A stretch of 11,711 bases of DNA from Gammaproteobacteria bacterium (GTDB lineage: Bacteria > Pseudomonadota > Gammaproteobacteria > Acidiferrobacterales > Acidiferrobacteraceae): NCBI GenBank assembly GCA_028064935.1, contig JAPTWT010000178.1, positions 1 through 11,711 on the forward strand, written 5' to 3'. The notes below the pieces were generated by a model. The model was not told the DNA's origin, ran no database searches, and saw nothing but the letters and a program-made list of their open reading frames with translations. The stretch's first letter is position 1; every line of letters begins with the position of its first letter. The position numbers and the translations under genes are program-made. Of this stretch, positions 7,459 to 11,711 are shown piece after piece.

Positions 7459-7979
7459 ATAGGGCACGGCTTTGGGACCAGTTCCGTTGCTTATTCCTGC
7501 CCCGCAGTCATCGCCGACGCATCCGGCAGGGCAAGCGCACTCTAAGGAAGATCAGGCCATGGCTTCAGGAGCCGGGAGGGGCACCGCGAGCCTTCGGTTA
7601 CCTGCGCAAGGTCGATCCATTGACCTTCGAGGAACTGACGCTCCAGTCGTTTGCAGATATGGGCTGGCGTGTCCGGCGTGGCACACGCTACTCCGGCGAC
7701 GGTGGCATCGATGGGCATGTGCGTCTCCCCGGCCAACGGCGCTGGACGCCCATCCAATGTAAGCGCTACGCATCTGCAATCAACCCTGCCCATGTGCGGG
7801 CCTTCGCTGAACTGGTGTTCCCCCATCAAGGCTTGTTTGTCCACACGGGCCGCACGGGCGACCAAAGCAGGGTCGCGGCCGTGGGGGTGGTGTTTATCAG
7901 CGGTCAGCGCCTTGCCGACCTCGTGGCCGGGCGCCTTGAAATCCCGTCGGGATCAGGACAACAGAAGAACGCAGCATAA
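7455..7979 (+). CDS. Mrr-like restriction endonuclease domain protein (PD-(D/E)XK)
   Basis: A 174-aa protein with a very basic N-terminus (about 1-45) and a compact Mrr-type nuclease fold. FEELTLQSFADMGWRV carries the conserved Glu (E60). GDGGIDG holds the catalytic Asp (D86). PIQCKRY holds the Q-x-K pair (Q101, K103). AFAELVF and GLFVHTG correspond to the later helix and strand. All expected catalytic residues are present, so it is probably active on DNA. Full-length Mrr has an added N-terminal winged helix that is missing here. ATG overlaps the previous stop (ATGA, 7455-7458), so it is translationally coupled to the exported protein. It lies 13 nt before a second exported protein. Inside a transfer operon it could cut rival or host DNA, or process transfer DNA; neither is shown. 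Confidence 0.85.
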   Translation: MNRARLWDQFRCLFLPRSHRRRIRQGKRTLRKIRPWLQEPGGAPRAFGYLRKVDPLTFEELTLQSFADMGWRVRRGTRYSGDGGIDGHVRLPGQRRWTPIQCKRYASAINPAHVRAFAELVFPHQGLFVHTGRTGDQSRVAAVGVVFISGQRLADLVAGRLEIPSGSGQQKNAA

Positions 7980-7992
7980 GGAGACTGAGATC

Positions 7993-8454
7993 ATGACCAA
8001 GGCAAGCATAGGGATACTGGGACTACTGATGATGGGCTGGCCAGCACTGGCACTAGCCACAACCGCTAGTTGCGGCTGGATGAATAACGCCACTCAGACC
8101 GCCACGAACGCAAATACGGCCGTCGCCGCCCAGCAGATCCGGACGGCTAATGCGCCCATGGCGAGCGGACCACTACAACAATGTCTCTCACAGATCCAGA
8201 ACCTGGGGGCGGCGTTCAATTTCGACTTCCCGACGAACCTGTTTGGCTCTTTGCTGAGCCAGGCCTGTACGATGGGTGCAAGCACGATCAATGCTGCGAC
8301 CAACACCTACATCAACCAGAACATCCAGTATCCGGGGATTGTGCAAGCCGGGGTTGGGGCCGGGCAGAGTGGGCTCAATTATTCGGTCAACAATAACTCC
8401 TCGGCGATGGCTAACACGATCTGGAGCCAAGCTGTTGGGCCGGGCATTCCTTAA
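7993..8454 (+). CDS. Small exported protein, candidate conjugation component
   Basis: A 153-aa protein. The N-terminus MTKASIGILGLLMMGWPALALA is a typical signal peptide, with likely cleavage in the ALALATTA region. A Cys at residue 27 follows but lacks a good lipobox. The mature part is Asn/Gln/Ala/Ser-rich (NNATQTATNANTAVAAQQI) and has two further Cys (QQCLSQ, SQACTM), so a disulfide is possible. The composition resembles secreted surface or fibre-like proteins, but no family is recognised. The start at 7993 is set by AAGGAG (7978-7983), which begins at the stop of the nuclease gene; the in-frame extension to 7651 overlaps that gene in another frame and destroys the signal peptide. The second exported product in this operon is likely envelope-located. 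Confidence 0.8.
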   Translation: MTKASIGILGLLMMGWPALALATTASCGWMNNATQTATNANTAVAAQQIRTANAPMASGPLQQCLSQIQNLGAAFNFDFPTNLFGSLLSQACTMGASTINAATNTYINQNIQYPGIVQAGVGAGQSGLNYSVNNNSSAMANTIWSQAVGPGIP

Positions 8455-8466
8455 AAAAAGGGGGGG
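8453..8466 (+). repeat. A7G7 homopolymer tract at a ribosome binding site
   Basis: AAAAAAAGGGGGGG runs from the stop codon of the exported protein gene to just before ATG 8470. The G-run is the only Shine-Dalgarno-like sequence for the next gene. Both runs are prone to slippage, so their length could vary and alter translation of the OB-fold gene. Confidence 0.8.
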
Positions 8467-8469
8467 CTC

Positions 8470-8850
8470 ATGAAACTGGAAAAGCTAGGAAACATCTGCA
8501 AGGTCGTGATAGCGGGCGAGGTGCTGGCGGTCTCGTCCTCCACATATAAGTGGCGGCGGACTGTGTGGACGATCGTGATCTCAGGAGGGTCTGATCCGTT
8601 TTCCTTGATTGTGGTTGACGAGGCAGGGGCGCGTGTGGCCGAACGCCTCGAGGTGGGGGACTTCGTCGTCGCGGAGGCTACGCTGATTCCGAAGGGCGCA
8701 CGATGCGAGATCCGCGCACTCTTGATCCAGTCGAACCGGGAATTACGGTTGCCTGTGGTGCCTGCGAAACCCGGACAAGTCGCCGACCGTGTCGGGGATG
8801 ATGCGGAAGGCCTGAACAGTGAAGGACTTCCATGGGAAGACGCGGTTTGA
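8470..8850 (+). CDS. OB-fold / SSB-like single-strand binding candidate
   Basis: A 126-aa protein. The first ~85 residues alternate beta-type segments typical of an OB fold: CKVVIAGEVLAVSSS, then WRRTVWTIVIS, FSLIVVDEAG, RLEVGDFVVAEATLI and CEIRALLIQS. The spacing of GDFVVAEATL resembles the last strands of SSB (KGSxVYIEGRL). The C-terminus is disordered and acidic (GDDAEGLNSEGLPWEDAV), loosely like the acidic tip of SSB, although the usual final DDDIPF is missing. No signal peptide. It follows the exported protein gene by 15 nt, with a G7 run as ribosome binding site. SSBs are common in conjugative elements, where they coat the incoming strand. The assignment comes from sequence pattern only and is tentative. 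Confidence 0.55.
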   Translation: MKLEKLGNICKVVIAGEVLAVSSSTYKWRRTVWTIVISGGSDPFSLIVVDEAGARVAERLEVGDFVVAEATLIPKGARCEIRALLIQSNRELRLPVVPAKPGQVADRVGDDAEGLNSEGLPWEDAV

Positions 8851-8864
8851 GTGTGTGTTATTGT

Positions 8865-8914
8865 ATACCGGCAATTCCATAGGTATTGACATATTAAGTG
8901 GCGAGGTTTACGGT
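8865..8914 (+). promoter_or_regulatory. Possible promoter with small inverted repeat
   Basis: A perfect -35 TTGACA (8886-8891) is followed 17 bp later by a weak -10, TACGGT (8909-8914). Just upstream, ATACC (8865-8869) and GGTAT (8882-8886) form an inverted repeat that overlaps the -35 by one base and could be an operator. CAATTCCATAGG within it faintly resembles the shared leader element. It would drive the 84-aa gene. Confidence 0.4.
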
Positions 8915-8951
8915 TGAGTCCGCTTCAAAAACCATGTCCCGGGAGGACAAC

Positions 8952-9206
8952 ATGCAAAAACAAACGCAAGATTGCGCATGCACGTTCGACTACTACGCGG
9001 ATGCCGATGGCCCGGAATGTGTTGCGGTCGCAGACTGGCGGGCTGCGGTACGCAATGCGGGATGCGATGCGCCGATCGAAGAGGTCAAGGCTTTGATCGC
9101 CGCCACCCCGGCTTGTCTGCCGATGCACGGAACGGATGCAGATCGCGCGGAGCGCGATCTGCTTATGCAAGCGCTAGAAGCTGGGGTACCGGCCATAAAC
9201 CTGTAA
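8952..9206 (+). CDS. Small acidic Cys-containing protein, unknown
   Basis: An 84-aa protein beginning MQKQTQDCACTFDYYADADG. It is acidic and has Cys at 8, 10 and 22 plus two further along. It continues with an ordinary soluble helical pattern (DWRAAVRNAG, IEEVKALIAATP, DRAERDLLMQALEAG). No family is recognised. The start is placed at 8952 because GGGAGGA (8941-8947) lies just before it; in-frame GTG 8898 and ATG 8934 have no such site. It is the last gene of the plus-strand block: a Rho-independent terminator begins 8 nt after its stop. An 11-bp perfect hairpin lies in its 3' part. Confidence 0.6.
   Translation: MQKQTQDCACTFDYYADADGPECVAVADWRAAVRNAGCDAPIEEVKALIAATPACLPMHGTDADRAERDLLMQALEAGVPAINL
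9138..9162. repeat. Perfect 11-bp inverted repeat inside the small acidic gene
   Basis: GCAGATCGCGC (9138-9148) and GCGCGATCTGC (9152-9162) flank a GGA loop. The 3-nt loop resembles those of the hairpins at 34-107. It lies within coding sequence, about 50 bases before the true terminator. Confidence 0.75.
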
Positions 9207-9213
9207 CCACTAC

Positions 9214-9237
9214 AAGGGCCCCGCAAGGGCCCTTTTT
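9214..9237 (+). terminator. Rho-independent terminator
   Basis: AAGGGCCC (9214-9221), loop CGCAA, GGGCCCTT (9227-9234), then T-tract to 9237. A GC-rich 8-bp stem with U-run, placed just after the last gene of the transfer block. It separates this block from ardC. Confidence 0.92.
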
Positions 9238-9359
9238 CGTGGACATGGCGAAAAATGGCCGCCTGAGAAGCCCCAGAAACCACGATCTCACCCCTACCCG
9301 CTACCCTAGTACCCCCAAACTTAAGTCTTAGGCCCGGCATCCGCGCTCATTCTCCATTC

Positions 9360-9545
9360 GTCTCCGTGGTCCTGCAAGCGTCACCTCTCGCCCCCATGCC
9401 GGGTCCGTTCGCGTCTCCCTTGCATCCCCCGCGCCAACGATAAAGCCGTTGTCACGGAGTCTGCCGGTCGCCAAAAACCGCTCACTTCCCCGGCTGTTCG
9501 TGAGGGGCGAGAGCCGACGCAAGACGCAGGACCACAACAGGAGAC
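9360..9545. promoter_or_regulatory. Long imperfect inverted repeat before ardC
   Basis: The gene-free stretch 9238-9549 contains arms that pair in order over about 185 bases. GTCTCC (9360-9365) pairs with GGAGAC (9540-9545). GTGGTCCTGC (9366-9375) pairs with GCAGGACCAC (9526-9535). GCGTC (9378-9382) pairs with GACGC (9516-9520). CTCTCGCCCC (9385-9394) pairs with GGGGCGAGAG (9504-9513). GCCGGG (9398-9403) pairs with CCCGGC (9489-9494). In mRNA the outer arm would hide the ardC ribosome binding site (AGGAG, 9539-9543). In single-stranded DNA the same fold could serve as a single-strand promoter, as known for leading-region genes (Frpo of F). No strong duplex promoter is visible here. Confidence 0.65.
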
Positions 9546-9549
9546 GACC

Positions 9550-10497
9550 ATGAATACGAACAAGCGCAAGACGGATGCCAGAACCCAAGTCAACCCCGAG
9601 GGGTTCAAGCCTCAACAATCCGCAGGGGTGAAGACCGACATTCACCAGCAAATCACCGACCAGATTCTAGCCGCCATGGAGACCGCGCGCACAACAGGCC
9701 GCAGGCTTTGGGATAGTCAGCCATCGTTACCGCTAAACCTCACCACGGGCAAGCCCTACCAGGGCATAAACACTCTCATCCTTTGGGCCGCAGGCCTCCA
9801 GAACGCCTACACCTCCCCCTGCTGGCTCACGTACAAGCAGGCAGCCGACAAGGGCGGCCAGGTACGCAAGGGTGAGCACGGCACGCATTGCGTCTTCTAC
9901 AAGCCATGGGAGGCGGAATCGACCAACCACGAGACCGGCGAGACCGAGATCGTCAAGGGCGCGGTTCTGAAAGGCTTTACCGTCTTTAACCTCGACCAAG
10001 TGGACGGAATCGAGGCCCCGGTGCGGGAAGTCCGCGCGCCCTTCCAGGCCATCGAGGACGCAGAGCGCATCCTAGCCGCCAGCCCCGCACCTATCAAGAC
10101 TGGCGGGACGCAAGCTTGTTACATCCCAAGCCGCGACGAGATCCACCTACCAGCCCGCGAGGCCTTCATTAGCGCCGAGGCGTTTTACAGTGTCGCCCTT
10201 CACGAACTGACCCACAGCACCGGCCATGCGTCGCGCCTGGCCCGCGATTTTAGCGGACGGTTTGGCGATGCCGCCTACGCCTTCGAGGAGCTGATTGCGG
10301 AGATGGGGTCCGCGTTCCTGGCCGCCGACCTGGGGATCATCGGCAGCACCCTGGCCGACCACGCGGACTATCTGTCGCACTGGGTCGCGATTCTCAAGAG
10401 CGACAAGAAGGCCATCTTGACGGCCGCCGCGCAGGCCTCCAAGGCGCACGCCTTCATTAAGGGATTACTGGCCGACCAGGGGCAGGAGGCGGCATAA
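9550..10497 (+). CDS. ardC: ArdC-type antirestriction protein with zincin metallopeptidase domain
   Basis: A 315-aa protein with the two-part ArdC layout. The N-terminal single-strand DNA-binding domain (about 28-140) is recognised by IHQQITDQILAAMETA, the PYQGINTLILW segment, WLTYKQA and GGQVRKGEHGT. The C-terminal zinc peptidase domain has HELTHSTGH (218-226), whose H218, E219 and H222 are the HExxH core. The downstream EELIAEMGSAF (246-256) supplies the likely third ligand (E247 or E251). ArdC proteins of conjugative plasmids protect the incoming strand from host restriction. AGGAG at 9539-9543 is a good ribosome binding site, although it lies in a folded leader. It stands alone between a terminator and a GC hairpin, so it is probably its own transcription unit. 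The family call is firm. Confidence 0.93.
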   Translation: MNTNKRKTDARTQVNPEGFKPQQSAGVKTDIHQQITDQILAAMETARTTGRRLWDSQPSLPLNLTTGKPYQGINTLILWAAGLQNAYTSPCWLTYKQAADKGGQVRKGEHGTHCVFYKPWEAESTNHETGETEIVKGAVLKGFTVFNLDQVDGIEAPVREVRAPFQAIEDAERILAASPAPIKTGGTQACYIPSRDEIHLPAREAFISAEAFYSVALHELTHSTGHASRLARDFSGRFGDAAYAFEELIAEMGSAFLAADLGIIGSTLADHADYLSHWVAILKSDKKAILTAAAQASKAHAFIKGLLADQGQEAA

Positions 10498-10507
10498 ACA
10501 CCCGCGA

Positions 10508-10531
10508 GCCGGGCGCTTGTAGGCGCCCGGC
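10508..10531 (+). terminator. Perfect GC hairpin after ardC, probable terminator
   Basis: GCCGGGCGC (10508-10516), loop TTGTAG, GCGCCCGGC (10523-10531). A 9-bp perfect stem 10 nt after the ardC stop. No T-run follows, so termination may be weak or need Rho; mRNA 3' stabilisation is an alternative. Confidence 0.55.
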
Positions 10532-10652
10532 GACACACCGTGGCCGCAGAGACCAAAACGCCAAAAGCCGCGCGAAGGAGTGGGTTGGGGCCGGACCTTG
10601 GCGGATGGGGCTGAAGACCGGAGGGGCAGGTACGGCGCCGCCGACCACTCCG

Positions 10653-10705
10653 GTAGGCCACTGAGTAGGCCAACCAGAGGTAGGCCAACCAGAGGTAGGC
10701 CAACA
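10653..10705 (+). repeat. Iteron-like direct repeats (GTAGGCCAACCAGAG)
   Basis: Four tandem units. GTAGGCCActga (10653-10664) is divergent, two exact copies of GTAGGCCAACCAGAG follow (10665-10679, 10680-10694), and the last is a partial GTAGGCCAACA (10695-10705). The period is 15 bp after a 12-bp first unit. They lie in the gene-free stretch 10532-10836, upstream of the promoter/operator region and close to the integrase gene. Iterons for replication, partition sites or accessory sites for integrase/excisionase are all possible. Confidence 0.75.
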
Positions 10706-10757
10706 GGCCTGCACCGCCGACCCCCTCCCACCGTGCCCAAAAATGCCCCTATTTTCG

Positions 10758-10807
10758 ATGACGCATCATCGAAATTGCTTGAATAAATATGACGCGTCAT
10801 CTATAAT
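10758..10807 (+). promoter_or_regulatory. Consensus promoter with twin palindromic operators
   Basis: The -35 TTGAAT (10779-10784) and -10 TATAAT (10802-10807) are 17 bp apart. Two 12-bp palindromes differ by one base: ATGACGCATCAT (10758-10769) upstream of the -35, and ATGACGCGTCAT (10789-10800) in the spacer. Their centres are 31 bp apart, about three helical turns, so dimers could bind on one face and repress. The upstream one is embedded in a longer inverted repeat with arms TTTCGATGA (10753-10761) and TCATCGAAA (10766-10774). The promoter reads toward the 66-codon gene. Repression by an element-encoded regulator is inferred. Confidence 0.75.
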
Positions 10808-10870
10808 AGGCACAGAAACACCATAGGAGCCACCACATGAGCAAGCAAACCAAGGGGGCCAGGAGTCGAC

Positions 10871-11071
10871 ATGGTCGGCGACGCAAAAACCAAGGCCCCA
10901 CGGCGCGGCCGTCCCGCCAGCCCGGTGCCGCGTGCCATCCGCAACGCCGAAGCGGCCCGGCGGTATCGGGCACGCAAGAGGGAGGAGAAGGAGGCGCGGC
11001 AGGATCCACGCCAGCCGGTACGGTCGGCGATTATCGACTTGTCAGCGGTGGCGGTGTGGCGACGGGGCTGA
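10871..11071 (+). CDS. Small basic protein with AT-hook-like GRP motif
   Basis: A 66-aa protein, extremely rich in Arg, Ala and Lys. It contains an AT-hook-like APRRGRPASP (residues 9-18) and a basic helix RNAEAARRYRARKREEKEAR (24-43) that suggests nucleic-acid binding. No family is assigned; small proteins of this kind are frequent beside integrases. AGGAG (10861-10865) lies five bases before ATG 10871. The reading frame has strong G/C at third codon positions, unlike the overlapping frame from ATG 10837. Its stop is only two bases from the convergent integrase stop. It is probably driven by the promoter with twin operators and could be the binding protein, but this is inference. Confidence 0.6.
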   Translation: MVGDAKTKAPRRGRPASPVPRAIRNAEAARRYRARKREEKEARQDPRQPVRSAIIDLSAVAVWRRG

Positions 11072-11073
11072 CA

Positions 11074-11711
11074 CTACCCCAACCTCCCCACCAGATCCTC
11101 GGCCCGCAGATGCGTATACCGTTTCAGCATCTGTAGGGTCTTGTGCCCCGTAATGGCGGCCACCTCCATAGGGTTTAACCCCTTCTCAAACAGCCGGGAG
11201 GTGGCCTCGTGGCGTAGGTCGTGGAAGGTGAGGCCCTCGATCCCGGCAGCCTTACAGACGCGCTCGAAGGCCTGACTGATCGAGTCGGGGCGCATGGCCC
11301 ACACGCGCCCGTCGATACGCCTTGGCAGGCTATCCAGGACCGCCAGCGCCGCTACGGACAACGGTACCCGTCGAGGTGTGCCGGTCTTCGTTTCCGGGAT
11401 CAGGAGCACCCGGGCGCGCCTGTCCAAGTGTTCCCAGCGCATGGCGGCGATTTCCCCGCGCCGCATGGCGGTCTCGATCGCCCACGTGATGATCGGGCCG
11501 ATCTCGCCGCCGTAGACGTGGGCGGACGCCAGGAGGCGGGGGAGTTCGTCGTCGACGAGGCGGCGGTCGCGGCCACCGGGGAGCTTGGGGCGCTGGCCCT
11601 TCACGAGGTCCACAGGGTTCGTCAGGGATTCCATGCCCCAGGCGGTGCGGGCGGTGTTGAATAGGTGGGAGAGCAACGCCAGATGAATGCGGATCGTGTT
11701 CGGGGCCAACC
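11074..11711 (-). CDS. Tyrosine recombinase / phage-type integrase (5' end outside window)
   Basis: The last ~212 codons of an integrase, which would insert or excise the element at an attachment site. The visible part starts within the core-binding domain (APNTIRIHLALLSHLFNTA) and continues through the whole catalytic domain. Counting from the edge, the active-site residues are R83 (in TAMRRGE), K108 (ETKTG), H163 and R166 (HDLRH), H189 (GHK) and nucleophile Y198 (LKRYTH). All are present, so the enzyme is probably active. The TTG near the edge is not the real start, because the open frame continues out of the window and about 150-200 residues of arm-binding and core-binding sequence are missing. 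The stop TAG is at 11074-11076. It is convergent with the small basic gene. Confidence 0.94.
   Translation of the reverse strand, partial: LAPNTIRIHLALLSHLFNTARTAWGMESLTNPVDLVKGQRPKLPGGRDRRLVDDELPRLLASAHVYGGEIGPIITWAIETAMRRGEIAAMRWEHLDRRARVLLIPETKTGTPRRVPLSVAALAVLDSLPRRIDGRVWAMRPDSISQAFERVCKAAGIEGLTFHDLRHEATSRLFEKGLNPMEVAAITGHKTLQMLKRYTHLRAEDLVGRLG

Noticed and set aside
6955..7467. 170-codon minus-strand frame opposite the exported protein gene
   Set aside because: His/Arg/Asp-rich shadow composition, and the plus-strand frame has a clear signal peptide and coupled downstream start.
7651..7992. Extended start for the second exported protein
   Set aside because: It would overlap the nuclease gene for over 300 bases and hide a normal signal peptide; AAGGAG supports 7993.
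9328..9651. Minus-strand 107-codon frame in the gap before ardC
   Set aside because: No recognisable features or ribosome binding site, it overlaps the ardC start, and the region is better explained by the inverted repeat.
10653..10705. CRISPR array
   Set aside because: Units are 15 bp and contiguous with no spacers, and no cas gene is nearby.

Overview
The window is a block of a GC-rich proteobacterial mobile element. It is most likely an integrative and conjugative element, or an integrated conjugative plasmid. The evidence is a MobF-type relaxase, a VirD4/TraD-type coupling protein, an ArdC-type antirestriction protein and a phage-type tyrosine integrase within 11.7 kb. No chromosomal housekeeping gene, rRNA, tRNA or CRISPR array is visible. 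The host cannot be named from sequence alone. Signal peptides, base composition and gene families fit a Gamma-, Beta- or Acidithiobacillia-like Gram-negative, but that is an impression.

Layout. Bases 1-209 are a gene-free, highly structured leader with three adjacent stem-loops. Bases 210-9206 are a nearly continuous plus-strand conjugation block: relaxase; two unrecognised small proteins; a small Cys-rich gene that looks frameshifted; coupling protein; an exported protein; an Mrr-like nuclease; a second exported protein; an OB-fold/SSB-like protein; and a short acidic protein. The last of these is followed by a clear Rho-independent terminator. Bases 9238-9549 contain no gene but hold a long imperfect inverted repeat whose 3' arm covers the ardC ribosome binding site. 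ardC (9550-10497) is followed by a perfect GC hairpin. Bases 10532-10836 hold an array of 15-bp repeats, then a strong promoter overlapped by two near-identical palindromic operators. These lead to a 66-codon basic protein (10871-11071). The minus-strand integrase (11074 to beyond the right edge) converges on it.

How the genes may work together. The relaxase nicks and unwinds the transferred strand, and the coupling protein pumps it to the secretion channel. The small proteins between them are positioned to be relaxosome or coupling accessories. The two exported proteins are candidates for envelope parts of the transfer apparatus. ArdC and the SSB-like protein would protect the single strand on arrival, and the integrase would insert or excise the element.

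The most unusual points are these: a ~20-bp element repeated before three transcription or translation units and overlapping stop codons; a PD-(D/E)XK nuclease translationally coupled into the transfer operon; a long stem-loop in front of ardC that could be a single-strand promoter or RBS-sequestering leader; and twin operators exactly 31 bp apart around a consensus promoter next to the integrase.
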